From Pomphorhynchus laevis (taxonomy: Eukaryota > Acanthocephala > Palaeacanthocephala > Echinorhynchida > Pomphorhynchidae): a DNA stretch of 64,000 bases. This document shows, piece by piece, positions 1 through 10,740 of this stretch. A program made the translations under genes and the position numbers. Within the stretch, counting starts at the first letter, position 1. Each line of letters begins with the position of its first letter. Where the stretch lies: the NCBI GenBank assembly GCA_012934845.2, contig WNNJ02000867.1, positions 1 to 64,000 of the forward strand. The letters run 5' to 3'. The notes under the pieces are model-generated. The model searched no databases. It saw only the letters and a program-made list of their open reading frames with translations, and was not told the DNA's origin.

Positions 1-64
1 TTAAACTTTTAAACTAAAAGTTTATTAAATGAAATTATAAATTAATTCTTATATTAATAAGAAT

Positions 65-305
65 TAGAGGCATCATATTAACTGGCGTATATACGTGTTA
101 AAATTTATATAATCGAGTAAACGATATTTAGTCAAGACGCTTAATAGTTTCAGCTATAATTATCGGAAAAGAAAAAAGTTATCGTCTTATTCTAATAATT
201 TTATATTTGAATGGTATTCCTCGATAGTAAAATATAATATTGAAATTTTTTCAGAATAAATTTATTCTATTTTAATTTTTATTATTAAATTAAATATTTG
301 CATCA
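65..305. repeat. 240-bp dispersed repeat, copy 1
   Basis: Bases from TTAGAGGCATCATATTA to ATATTTGCATCA recur at 1733-1975 in the same orientation with only a handful of differences. The two copies flank the NCS-like exons. This copy sits inside an AT-rich unit (AAACTTTTAAACTAAAAG...) whose copies start at about 3, 308 and 466. No coding potential, tRNA-like boxes or clear terminal repeats were seen, so the class is unknown. Confidence 0.75.
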
Positions 306-607
306 TTTTAAACTTTTAAACTAGACGTTTATTAAATGAAATTATAAATTAATTCTTATATTAATAATCAATTTGTACTAATTTCATTCTATTTTGATAT
401 ATTTTGTGAATAATTAACTTTTAATCTTAATTAAAATTAAGATTAAATGATTTTAATCTTTATTTTAAACTTTTAAACTAAAAGTTTATTAAATGAAATT
501 AAAAATTAATTCTTATATAAATAATCAATTAGTATTAATCTCATTCTATTTTGATATATTTTGTGAATAATTGACTTCTAATCAATCTAATTAATTTTTA
601 GGATTAC

Positions 608-812
608 CTCTTTGCAATATAGTAATCGCATACAGGAATTCATAGAAATCGATGAATCCATTACCATCTTGATCGAACGTTTTAAAACTAAGACTGCATA
701 ATTTGTCAATGTTTTTATTGGGAAAAAGTGATCTGCTGACTTCTTTAAATTTTGATTCTGATAGTTTGCCGTCTGGGCAGTCTCTAATAAATCCGGCATG
801 CCATTCAATAAT
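608..812 (-). CDS. Neuronal calcium sensor-like protein, exon 2 (gene continues off the left edge)
   Basis: Second exon of the NCS-like gene, 205 nt, opening after a TTTAG acceptor in phase 0 and ending CAAAGAG before GTAATC in phase 1. It encodes IIEWHAGFIRDCPDGKLSES and onward. This is the family's degenerate first EF-hand, with the DCPDGKL signature where other members have DCPxGxL. The second EF-hand follows with a complete 12-residue loop DQDGNGFIDFYE, carrying Asp1, Asp3, Asn5 and Glu12, then the helix FLYAITIL. The usual EF3, EF4 and C-terminus, about 90 residues, are not visible in bases 1-600 and probably lie beyond the window. The intron between the exons, 813-864, is only 52 nt. 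Sequence is divergent from textbook NCS-1 or hippocalcin, so the paralogue is left open. Confidence 0.8.
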
Positions 813-864
813 CTAAATTGCCATTTTGCCTTATGTTCTATTATTAATACTTAAACAAACATAC

Positions 865-960
865 TTCCTTCTCATTAAATCTAGTATTTGCAAGAAGCAG
901 CTGAAGTGCTTCGTTGGTAAGAATTGTGGAATTCTGTTGTGATTTCTGTTTATTCCCCAT
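865..960 (-). CDS. Neuronal calcium sensor-like protein, exon 1
   Basis: First coding exon of an NCS/recoverin-family EF-hand protein. NCS proteins are calcium sensors that bind membranes through an N-terminal myristoyl group and regulate channels, kinases or receptor signalling. The 32 codons begin MGNKQKSQQN, so Gly2 is available for myristoylation. They continue through LTNEALQLLLANTRFNEKE, matching the family pattern in which a short basic N-terminus leads to a 'T.F...E' helix. The start is the only ATG that gives MGNK. The exon ends in GAA followed by a GTATGT donor, in phase 0. Reading through instead meets a stop within a few codons, so splicing is required. Sequence and splice fit are direct observation; family membership is inference from motifs; the specific paralogue is not resolvable. 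Confidence 0.8.
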
Positions 961-1319
961 TAAATCTCAAAATTTAATATTCAGCTATTATTTAATTTAT
1001 AATATTAAAATTTTATAATCTCGAATTGACATTTTTTTAAATGAAAATCGACAGAAGAGCAGCTTTAACATTTTAATTTTACGCTAGAATGATTAGTTAT
1101 CTTAATGCCTCAGTGCCCTAGGCTTTTAAAATTTTGTTTTTAATCAAATTTTAACAGCAGATTTTAATGCATACAGCAGATTTTATAAGACTTATGCTTG
1201 CGTCGTTAAAATCACGCATTCAAATATGAAATTTTAATATTTAGCTAAAATGTTTAACACATTTTTCCATTCATATTTAATATTAATCGTTTTAAAATAA
1301 AGTTTTACGCTTAGGTTAT

Positions 1320-1480
1320 TTCCTATGACTTAATTTTACTTAAGTTATAATTAGGTTATAACTTAGTTATAACCTTATAACTTACTATATAACTTACTTA
1401 TATAAATTATAACTTACTTTTACGTAAGTTATAACTTAGGTTATGACTTGCGCTTAGATTATTACTTTATAACTTATGAG
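1320..1480. repeat. Degenerate tandem repeat of a TTATAACTTA-type motif
   Basis: About ten imperfect copies of ACTTA/TTATAACTTA and its reverse complement run through this stretch, making it self-complementary. The rest of 965-1730 is plain AT-rich sequence in which I see nothing. Confidence 0.6.
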
Positions 1481-1732
1481 AAATTCAAATTTTATGTTTT
1501 AAGTTATAAATTAAATCGTTAATTATATCTGCGAGTTCATTTGGGAAATTTATTGCATGCAACCAATCCATATTAAAACATAAATGAAACAAACTTTGTT
1601 ACGCATGTGATATATTATTTACTTATATTAAGTTGCCTGATAAAATTTTATTCAAATACACTTTATTACCAAAACTTTTAATATTAATCCGATATTTAAA
1701 TAAAGTATCCCTTACCTGTTGCGCTTTAGCCT

Positions 1733-1975
1733 ATAGAGGCATCATATTACCTGGCGTATATACGTGTTAAAATTTATATAATTGAGTAAACGATATTTAG
1801 TCAAGACGCTTAATAGCTTCAGCTATAATTATCGGAAAAGTAAAAAGTTATCGTCTTATTCTAATAATTTTATATTTGAATGGTATTCCTCGATAGTAAA
1901 ATATAATATTGAAATTTTTCAGAATAAATTTATTCTATTTTAATTTTTATTATTAAATTAAATATTTGCATCAGT
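1733..1975. repeat. 240-bp dispersed repeat, copy 2
   Basis: Direct copy of the unit at 65-305, differing at a few positions (for example attgagt for atcgagt). Identity is high enough for a fairly recent copy. It lies upstream of the NCS-like start codon. Confidence 0.75.
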
Positions 1976-2886
1976 AATTATTCTAGGATGAAACATTGCA
2001 ACGTCGATAATATTTTTTTCACATCGTCGAAGTCATTTAGACACCAATTAATCGCTTACATTTTTATTTTCAATATAAATGCTAATTCACAATTACATAT
2101 TTTAAAACTGCAATGTTTTAAATTATGAATTTAAATTGAATTTTCAATTTATGAATTGAATTATTACCATCAACTTATAAACTTGCATAATTTGCTGCTT
2201 TAATTACTGAAAAACTCATTAACGTGCATTAAAAATTTATTAAAACACGATGATAAAATGATTTATTTATTTTAAATTATTATTTTAAATAATAAATACA
2301 AATAAAAACAAAAATAGAAATGTAATTAAGTCACATTTTAATTATGTTAAATCAATTGTAGATTTGTGCAATCTGGCAATAAATGTTAATTTCAGTTATG
2401 AAATAATTACGAGTTGTGTTTTTAGCAAATTGGTTTATTTAACCGATTACTTGGTTACAGGAACGAAATATGCAAAATTGAACTAAAAATGTGCATTGAT
2501 GCGTCACGTGTATTCTTATAATTAAAGTTTTAATGCAATTTTTAATCTATTATACTTATGCGAGTATTTAAAAGCGTTTCCTGAATGTGCTAAGCGTGTT
2601 CAAAATAAAATTTGATTTTTTATAAATTTCATTGTGATATTATCAGACTGCTAAGAAAATTTGTATGAAAAAACGCTGATTTATTCTATTGCATTATAAA
2701 ATGGTTTATTTCTAGATTTAAAAATCTAATCATATGTATCAAACATATGTACTTCATATCAGTTATTAGTGTAGAACATTAATAGCATTTAAACTTAACA
2801 CTAAATCATATAATTTATTTTTTTACGCCCATAATTTGTATATATTAAGTAATTTGATGTTGATTTGATTTACCTCAAATACTTTT
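1976..2886. other. AT-rich intergenic stretch, nothing recognised
   Basis: Low-complexity AT-rich sequence with no open frame of coding character, no splice-bounded exon and no repeat shared with the rest of the window. Confidence 0.5.
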
Positions 2887-3236
2887 AATCAAATCAGCTA
2901 ACCGAGTCTACGTATTTAATATAATTATAAATTCAAAAGTAATAATTATAATAATGCTAAATCAAAATTTTATAATTAAATGATAAATAATTTTAATAAA
3001 TTATTGTTATAAGATTTTATATAACTTATATTAACTTATAAAAGTTAATTTTTATGAATAAAAGTCAATTTTTTGAATTGACTAATAAATAACAGACGAT
3101 GTATCATAATAAGGATTACAGGTCATCAGGAGGAACTGCTATGTTATCAGGTTTCGACCCCTCCCATTCCTCGACCCAACATAGCAACGGAGTCAAATAC
3201 ATGCTGATGATGTATTTCCTCTAATGAAATTTGATT
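2887..3236 (-). repeat. 340-bp dispersed repeat (family A), reverse copy
   Basis: Near-complete member of the commonest repeat in the window. Read on the minus strand, the consensus begins CATCAGAGGAAATACGTC. It has a GC-richer core (GTCGAGGAATAGGGG, AGCAGTTCCTCCTGATGACC), a CCTTATTCTGATAC box, an AT-rich body starting TTATTTATTAGTCAATTC, and ends ACTCAGTTAGCTGATTTGA. The core can fold, because GCTATGTT... and ...AACATAGCAG pair. No open reading frame. Other members are listed separately. Confidence 0.8.
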
Positions 3237-3379
3237 ATCTAGTATCTTATTCTAATACAAAGTATATTATTTATTATCCATCCATTAAAATTTGCCACTT
3301 GAGAGTTCAAATTTATTCTTTATATTATTGTGTTAATTTATATATTTTACTATTTTCTGCTTGATGGATTTTTATAATA

Positions 3380-3800
3380 ACCTAGTTTAAATATGCATCT
3401 ATTAAATTATATATTAAATTATTTAAATGGTTTTGAAGAAAACCAATATCGTTACATATTGTTGAAATTCTTAAAATTTCATTATATTATGTATTATATT
3501 TTATATTATATGGTATGCATGATACTCATGCAAAAATATGTTTCTCGTAAATTTAAATATGTCATCTTTACGATATAAATTAATAGTAGTTTTATTTAAT
3601 GTTAATTTAATGTTTCATATCTAGATATACACCTTCTTTATCATTAATATTGGTTTTGTTAAGAATAAGGCTTTCTGGATAAATGTGCTCACTAATTGAA
3701 TAAAAATTATTAGAATTAAATACACATATATCATCAATGTATCGAAACATATATTTCATATCTTTATATAATTTAGATTTATTTTTACACAGTTATGAAC
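3380..3800 (-). pseudogene. Penelope-like reverse transcriptase scrap (RYIDD region)
   Basis: On the minus strand around 3605-3755 the translation contains RYIDDICVFNS... IYPESLILNKTN... EGVYLDM, roughly in register. This matches the catalytic RYLDD and following IYP.EL.LNK.N.....FLD block of the Penelope-like / Naiad-Chlamys-type RTs known from many invertebrates. The flanks are AT-rich and largely unreadable. An AT-rich stretch resembling 3280-3480 recurs at 34420-34560. The piece is a fragment of a dead element, not a gene. Confidence 0.55.
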
Positions 3801-4019
3801 AAATTCATATTACATAAAGCTAAAAAATAAGTCATTGCCTATTAATTACTCATTCTTCCAGCGAAATCTATATTTACAAAAAATATATAAATCTATTTAT
3901 AAATCTACATATATCATTAATTTAATAACAAGATGAGAAATGTTGACAAATAGAAATGATAAATAGATATTGTTTTACAATATCAATTTAGATCAAATGC
4001 GTCTTTTCACAAAGATTAA

Positions 4020-4580
4020 TTTGTGCGGCTTTAGAAGTTTTTGTACGGCGTAAACTAAACTAATCTTCTTCTAAACTCGTTCAAATCGCAGGTGGTCTTT
4101 AATGGCGCCCCGGTGGCAACGAAAAATTTAAAGAGACTAGCAAATCTCATCTCTCTCTTCCATCTTTAATAATCAACCACTCCCAGTCTTCACACATCGA
4201 GTAAGATACCTGGGGTTTACCATTACGATTAAATGGTCGGCTGGATCAGACTTGAATAAATTCAAGAGTGTACTAAAGAGAGCTAGATGGGCCCTAATAC
4301 GGACCCAACATATTTCAGTAAGAGGAATTGCCTTGGTACTTGGGGTACCTGGACAATCTCGGGATTAGTCTTATTTTCTAGAGGACGTCATATTAGAGCA
4401 AATACTAATATTTCTTAGGATCATCATCTCCAGACGATCTACTATCGTCTGCCTCGACTGGACAGTTAGGTGTGTGAAAAGCCCTGAGTGGTTTGGACGG
4501 AAGGCGGCGCGTTGGTGTATGGTAGAGGTATCTGATTTCTCTGGATTGTTATTTAATGAAGTAAGAGGACAATTTACTTA
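4020..4580. other. Higher-complexity relic, coding-like but unidentified
   Basis: This 550-bp block is clearly less AT-rich than its flanks. Short open stretches with protein-like composition exist on both strands. Examples are a plus-strand 44-codon run ending ...VSDFSGLLFNEVRGQFT and a minus-strand run with AIPLTEICWVRIRAHLALF. I could not match either to a family or settle the strand. It is most likely an old transposable-element fragment. Confidence 0.35.
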
Positions 4581-4854
4581 GAAGATAAATTATATTATTG
4601 TTTTTTTACCATGCTTTGATCCTGTTATTGTTATTAGCTAAAGAATCTAGTATTAAATGATAGAAAAGTGAAAATTACAAACGCTAGAATCCCTAATCCG
4701 ACTTAGCTTAAAAATTATTACGTATTTCAGTTCCTTTACTAAAATTACTAAAGTTCCGTATTTGAGGACTGATAACAAATTCTATTACATTTCAAAATAA
4801 AAGTATTAATCTGAAGGTAATTTCAAACGTGTTAACGTTTGCCATATTTTCTTA

Positions 4855-5191
4855 ATTTTTTGATGATACTCAAATAAGCTAGTTAACTAATACAATATAA
4901 AGTCTTATCTGATTCGGACAGAATGCCATTTTCGGTCTGCAGTTCCCAAATTTGACAGAATAATCTCATATGAAACATTGGCTTTATATCCAATTGTCTT
5001 GCAGGAAACGCCATAGCTTCTTCATTTTTTGATGATACTCAAATAAGCTAGCTAACTAATACAATATAAAGTCTTATCTGATTCGGACAGAATGCCATTT
5101 TCGGTCTGCAGTTCCCAAATGTGACTTAGTTCTTGACAGAATAATCTCAAATGAAAGATTGGCTTTATATCCAATTGTTTGGCAGGAAACG
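4855..5191. repeat. Tandem duplication of a 157-167-bp unit
   Basis: Bases 4855-5011 recur at 5025-5191 with about 95% identity by eye. The second copy carries an extra dozen bases. On the minus strand both copies read as an open segment ending ...QTENGILSESDKTLYCIS and a stop. It looks like a duplicated exon or transposon fragment, but the protein was not recognised. Confidence 0.75.
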
Positions 5192-5797
5192 CTGACAGAA
5201 TTGTGTGATATCGTCACGTAGCATTTCAGCACAGGCCAGTTAACAAAAGATATGCTCTTAAAAAAAACAACTTTTAAAATATACTATTCTTACGAGCTGA
5301 TCATTCTGCATAAATGCATTTATTCCTACGGTCTATATTTAGTAGCTATCTCTAGTTACAAAAAATACTAGATAAATTTTTGTGTCTTAAAGAGCATTCT
5401 GAAAATAGAAGTGCCGTTCTATATCTATTTACTATCTTTCTTTTTTGGAGTTCAGACAACTAATAACTCTGCGTAGGTATTTGAGTCTGTGTACTGTTTA
5501 AAAGAAAATCGATGCATCATTTTGGCGTATTTTCTCTCAGATTCGTCTCCAAATTTGACCTTGAAGACAGCGCACATAATTATCAAATATTTTTACTGCT
5601 TTTGTTATGATAGATTTACCCAATAATACGAAGCTGTAAATAGCAAATAAATAGCAATCTAGCGAAGAGGAAAAAGTATTAAAAAATTGTTCTTTTACTA
5701 AAGCTTTATTTTCCCTGCACTTTAATTGCGCCCATAAATGAATACTTTAAACTTAATCTGAAGCTATTATTTTTGTTTATTTCATTGAGAGTTTAGA

Positions 5798-6202
5798 TTG
5801 GTTAGATTTAATGGAGCAATGTTCTATATTTGGAGTATTTTACGAGAAAACTATGATTTAACTTTGAACAAGTTAAATCATTGGATAAGGTCGAAAAATA
5901 CACCATGCTGTTGGAAAAAAGCTTACGACATTTTATTCGTCTGTTCCCTTTGTTCGTATCCAATACAGATTTTAAATGATGAACTTAAATTAGCCTTAAA
6001 CAACGAGTACCTCTTGAATAAATTATATTTTTCATTTTTATTACACTACATTATTAGGTTTACAAAATCAGCAGAAATTGATAACCGTTCAATTTTGTTC
6101 AATTTTAAACAAAAATTAATATATTATGAAAATAATATAATGAATATTACGATGATACAAAAGATTTATTTACATAAGAATAAATTTAATTTTTTGCTAT
6201 AA
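5798..6202 (+). CDS. Open segment of 134 codons, product unknown
   Basis: An uninterrupted frame of more than 130 codons in a very AT-rich region, opening with LVRFNGAMFYIWSILREN right after a TTTAG that could be a splice acceptor and closing with TAA. The first ATG in frame is codon 8. The product would be basic, rich in Leu, Ile, Asn and Lys, with several Trp and Cys in its first half (SKNTPCCWKKAYDILFVCSL). No signal peptide, domain or repeat was recognised. Length and aromatic/Cys content are above what random AT-rich sequence usually yields, but the sequence could still be spurious or the last exon of a fast-evolving gene. Confidence 0.3.
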   Translation: MVRFNGAMFYIWSILRENYDLTLNKLNHWIRSKNTPCCWKKAYDILFVCSLCSYPIQILNDELKLALNNEYLLNKLYFSFLLHYIIRFTKSAEIDNRSILFNFKQKLIYYENNIMNITMIQKIYLHKNKFNFLL

Positions 6203-6637
6203 TTTTTTATTAAAAACAAAATAAGAAATAATAGTTTGAAAGTTCAAGCAGCTTTTAATTAATAAAAAGTTCAAATTGTATGGATGGTTTCCTACACATT
6301 GTAGTTGAAATTTGAATTCGATATTTATTTTATAATTAATAGCACTTTTATAAGTGATAAAGTGATCGAATTATGGCGCGTAATTTATTCCGGTTCGAAA
6401 TATGACATGTTAGTTTATGGTACATCATGTATTTATGTAGTAAGCTTTTAAATGTCCAGCATAATGATAAAGAAGAATTTAAAATTTTGAAGGATTCAAG
6501 AAAAATAAATATTATTTATTAGGTTAATAATTTAATTATTAATTATTAGATAATTTTCATTATTTGATATGAATGAGACTAATAGAAATAACAACTTTAT
6601 ATTTTTTAATTTAAAAATTATATCACGTGTATTTTGT

Positions 6638-6712
6638 TTGTTCAAAAATCGAAATAATATTTTGTTCAAAAATTGAAATAATATTTTGTTCAAAAATCGA
6701 AACTTTTGCCTT
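6638..6712. repeat. Short tandem repeat, unit about 24 bp
   Basis: Three consecutive copies of TTGTTCAAAAATCGAAATAA with small variations. Confidence 0.7.
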
Positions 6713-7224
6713 TCGATTTTAATATTTAAAATTAAAATTTGAAATTTTTACATGTTTTCCTTTCGATTTTAACATTTTAAATTGAAATTTAAAATAAAAA
6801 TCAATCGTTTTTATTTTAATTATTAAGTGATTATATTATTAACTTCAATGTTATCAGGTTTCGACCGCTTTTTCTCAAATAGGGAATTAATAACCGTAAT
6901 CATGAACTTACAAATTGGCGTATGTTAAGACAGTAATTGCATTAACCACAATCCGTTTATTCTTTCGAGTCAGGGATTATGTTCGGTAATGATGAAGTTA
7001 ATTTTTTTAAGATTGTTTTGAAACGTTGTAATTGTTGTATTACTGCCAAACGGCGAAAAATTCGAATCATGAAATTTAAACGGTATACAAATATAAATAT
7101 ACAAATATAAATGCATCAAAGAACTTTGACAAAACACAAAATGGAATTTATTTGTCAATAATATTCCATTGAATGAAGTACTAATATTTCATTCGTATTA
7201 TTAGATCGAGCAAAAATTAGTATT

Positions 7225-7460
7225 TCATTAAATCTAATTGTCAATACAGCAGACGAGTCGAATGATCGTCAGCCAATATTAAAAGAACCGAAACGTGAAA
7301 CGTAGGTATTTGTTCAGTAGCTGATGAGGTCCACCAATGCTGAAATTTAGCTAACTGTTGTTGGATTATGGATAGGGTTAAAGTAGCGTTCAGAATAAAA
7401 TAGAATGACAATGACTGCACAATTAAATAAACTTAAAATTAATAAATAATTAATGAATTA
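7225..7460 (+). repeat. SINE-like unit with CTGATGAG core, copy 1
   Basis: Contains GAACCGAAACGTGAAACGTA, GTAGCTGATGAGGTCCACC and a 3' part running to an AT-rich tail (AATAAACTTAAAATTAATAA). It is repeated almost exactly at 7804-8040, and its core is shared with the SINE copies at 27.4-28.0 kb and 39.1-39.4 kb. Sequence either side of the CTGATGAG box can pair (GTATTTG with CCAATGC). No tRNA head is visible in this copy. Confidence 0.65.
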
Positions 7461-7803
7461 AACAATTTAAGTAGAAATATGGATCTGCAATTATAAACAA
7501 TTGCTATAAAAAGCTTTTGCGATTATAGTATAATAATCATCTCGGTCAGAATTCCAACCATTCTAATACTCAGCATGGATTTTAGCCAGATGACTTTGCA
7601 TGGCAAATATAGTCTCACTCGTGAACGATTCTGTTGTTGTGTAAAATACATTTTAAGAATTAAGACAAAAGTTAAATTAATTGAATTAAGTGCAAAAATA
7701 GGTAGTTTTTCAAATTGAAGGTAACATATTCCTACCAACGCTGATTTAATTTGAAATCAGAAATTATTTTAATTAAATTTGCAAAATGTAAAACCAAAGT
7801 CTT

Positions 7804-8040
7804 TCATTAAATCTAAGTGTCAATAAAAGCAGAAGAGTCGAATGATCGTCAGCCAATATTAAAAGAACCGAAACGTGAAACGTAGGTATTTGTTCAGTAG
7901 CTGATGAGGTCCACCAATGCTGAAATTTAGCTAACTGTTGTTGGCTTATAGATAAGATTAAAGGATAGTGTAGAATAAAAAAGAGTCATCAAAATTTCAG
8001 TGGCAACAGTGACCTCACAGGTATATAAACTTAAAATTAG
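7804..8040 (+). repeat. SINE-like unit with CTGATGAG core, copy 2
   Basis: Direct copy of 7225-7460. The shared segment continues downstream: TTTTTCAAATTGAAGGTA...CAACGCTGATTT at 7705-7745 matches 8097-8135. The whole region is therefore a tandem duplication of a unit of roughly 0.5 kb that has since diverged. The sequence between, 7460-7705, holds no recognisable gene. Confidence 0.65.
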
Positions 8041-8409
8041 GAAACAAACTATGATAACAAGTTTGATAGTAGTAATCATTAAGAAAAACGGTAGATTTTT
8101 AAATTGAAGGTAGCACCTTCCCCTATCAACGTTGATTTGAATATGCTAACATGCTAACTTTATGAAAACATGCAATTTCTGAAGATGCTAGCAGAGGTTA
8201 GCGAAATATAAAATAAAGTTTTTCTTCTTTCCTTAATCCAGCTCCAATAATTCTTTATCAATAATGGATCATCATCAACTATTTTAAAAAAATCAGAAAT
8301 TATGTACTATTATATATTATTTATCATTTATTAATAATAAATAATAAAATTATTAATTATTTATTATTTAAATAATTATTTATAAAGGATTTGGTATGTA
8401 GCTCAATTA

Positions 8410-8709
8410 ATTAGAATAGGCCGGTTGTTTATAGACGTATTTGTATTCAATCATTTGGCTCCGTCTTACTGTCATTCAGATGCTGCGAGTCTCTTTGACT
8501 TTCATGCACAAAGAAAAAGATTTAAATACAAAGAGCGAATACAAACAATCGAAACACATAATTTTGTTCCTGCTATTCTCTCCGTAGATGGCATAATGGG
8601 TAATGACTTGCTCATGTTTTTAATAACATGGGCATCTAGAATGGCTATAAAATCAGGAAAATTATACTCTGATTGCTGGCATAATTTGTTGAAACGAATC
8701 AATCAATAA
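8410..8709 (+). pseudogene. Retroelement-associated nuclease-like C-terminal module, partial
   Basis: The plus strand reads RLFIDVFVFNHLAPSYCHSD... then RKRFKYKERIQTIETHNFVPAILSVDG. I recognise the pattern DVRVFNP.AP......E.KK..Y..RI..VE...F.PLV.S..GG of a conserved C-terminal module found on retrotransposon-encoded proteins in cnidarians and other animals. The spaced Asp...Glu-x-Lys pattern is suggestive of a PD-(D/E)XK nuclease fold, which is inference. The segment starts without its N-terminal part and stops where the minus-strand LINE begins, so the LINE probably inserted into it. It is a fragment of a dead element. Confidence 0.5.
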
Positions 8710-10740
8710 TCCTTTATTTTTACAAGATGAACATGTATCTTTGTTCATACGATAGACAAAATTTGAAGGCATGAAAAAAATATATACAAGTAGGAAAATT
8801 AAAATTACACATAATATTCTCAAAATGTCTTAAAATTACACAATAAACGATTAAAGAGCAGACGATCTGAGTAGTAATGCTGTAAGTAAGAAGCTGTGCC
8901 TTAGCTTTTCATTATGAGCAAGCTTAACTATGTTATTTGACTTTCGTAGATCGTATCGCTTTTCCATCCCTAAATATTGTGATGATGAAATTGACAATAA
9001 ATATTCTACAATGGATGCACGCGATTTCTTTTTTAAAATTCTGCTCATTGAAACTTCAAGTGGTTCTATATTCTTGCCACATATTTGCTGCCCTCGATTA
9101 TGAATGCGAATCAGCTTTTTAATTTCAAGAAATGCCATATCACAAAGTGTAGAGGGTATGCATATAGTAGAATTGAACGTATAGTCGCATTGTAAACAAG
9201 CTCTAGCTGGTAGTCAAATACACCATTTTGCTTTAACACTTTTAAAAAGTATAGACGCCTAGCACATTTAGATGCGGTATCTTCAACATGCCTCTTCCAA
9301 GACAAGTTCGAGTCAAATATCAAGCTCAAAATCTTTAAGTAGCTGACTCTCTCTAGATCAAAGTTTAAGAACATTGAATTAGAATGAAGTCGTTTAAACG
9401 CAAACTGAATAATTTTTGACTTCGTCACATTTATACTAAGATCGTTACACGAGCACCATTCTTTAAGATTACTTAATTTCTGTTCAATTATAATGTTAGA
9501 TTGTATATAGTTGTCACCGCGGGTTATTATAGTAAGATCGTCTGCATATTTAAAACATTTTGACGAGGAACAACTGACACATTAATCATTCATGTAAATT
9601 CCAAATAGAAGTGTTGCAATTAGACTTTTTTGTGGAACACCTTTAAATATACAACGCGGTTCTGAATTTGATCCTAGGTGAGATATAAATTTAAATTGAT
9701 TATCTAAATAGAAGTTAAAAAATAATATGCCAATCAGAGAATCCTGCGTTTTTTAACTTTCTTAATAGTATCGCATGAGATACGTTATCAAAGGCTTTCG
9801 AAATGTCAACCTGTAAAAGCTGTACTACAGGGAAGAGGCGAGAGGCTAGAGTATCTACCAAAATATGATAGATTGACAATAGAACATTGTTTGTCGATCC
9901 TGCGGGTCGAAACGCAAATTAATTGTTGTCTAAATAGTTACTATATTTGTGATAAATTCGTCGACGAAAACAGCTTTCTAGTATTTTAGCGATGACCGGA
10001 AGCGACGATATTGGACAATATGCCATTTTAGATATTGATTGACTTCCTTTCGGAACTAACACAACCTTAGACATCTTCAAACAAGCAGGAACATTTCCCG
10101 ATCGAAATATTTTCGAAAATAAATGTGCTAAAGGTTCAGACAATACATCTTCCAAAAACCGCAGTATCCAAGCGGGCAGTCCTGGGCCAAATGCTTTTTT
10201 GTACTCAAGCGAGTTAATTCCGAACTTATTTCTGATGCGGAAACGACAAGATCCAATGATTCATAACGTATAGTTTCATTCGAAATCCTAGTTTTATCGA
10301 ATACTGGCGTGATTTCCTCATTTTTTCATTTAAGGCAAATACTAAATCAGATTGATTAAGGTTAGCAAAATCTGATTTACATCCACCAGGCTTTAGTCGT
10401 GAAATACCTTTCCAAAAGTCTGACGAATTCCCTGTACCTAGCAGTTCCAGAACAAATGACTTCTTGGAAATATTTATGAGACTAGAAAGTTTATCCGTTA
10501 ATTGTTTTTCTTTAATTAAGTTTCCTATTTTATGCACTTGATTTCTTTTGAAATCAATCTCTTTTATTAGAGAAGTCATCCATTTAGGATCCCGATTATA
10601 AATCGACACGAATTTACGCGGAATACAAGAATCGAAAGAACTCGATACACAACTAATTAAATTATCCATTGTTAAAGAGTTATGAGTAATCATCACTTGT
10701 AACGCAATGGATACGTCAGTTTTTAAATTAAGCATATAAT
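8710..10740 (-). mobile_element. 5'-truncated non-LTR retrotransposon (LINE), Jockey/CR1-like
   Basis: On the minus strand the pieces of an ORF2 reverse transcriptase appear in order. First is the linker (PKWMTSLIKEIDFKRNQVHK, SSDFWKGISRLKPGG, about 10735-10226). The RT fingers follow (VPACLKMSKVVLVPKGS, ISSLPVIAKILES, about 10155-9919), then FRPAGSTNN...VDISKAFDNVSH near 9900-9750 and the catalytic YADDLTII near 9540. Last come thumb and C-terminal parts with FDSNLSWKRHVE and NATIRSILLYAYP (9428-9111), and a final 95-codon segment to 8851. The APE endonuclease and ORF1 are absent, consistent with 5' truncation during target-primed reverse transcription. The frame is broken by several stops and shifts, so it is inactive. 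Confidence 0.85.

Noticed and set aside
65-1975. LTR pair of a retrovirus-like element
   Set aside because: The two 240-bp copies enclose host-like exons, not retroviral genes, and no primer-binding site or polypurine tract is visible.
5454-5580. PB1-like or other host exon on the minus strand (FKVKFGDESERKYAKMMHRF)
   Set aside because: A short open segment with suggestive start residues, but no second motif, splice site or partner exon supports it.
7270-7345. Hammerhead ribozyme in the SINE-like core (CGAAAC and CTGATGAGGTCC with complementary GGACC/GGTCC flanks)
   Set aside because: Stem II and a small stem III can be drawn, but the bases next to the cleavage position and before CTGATGA do not pair, so stem I is absent. 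The sequence prefers a simple hairpin instead.
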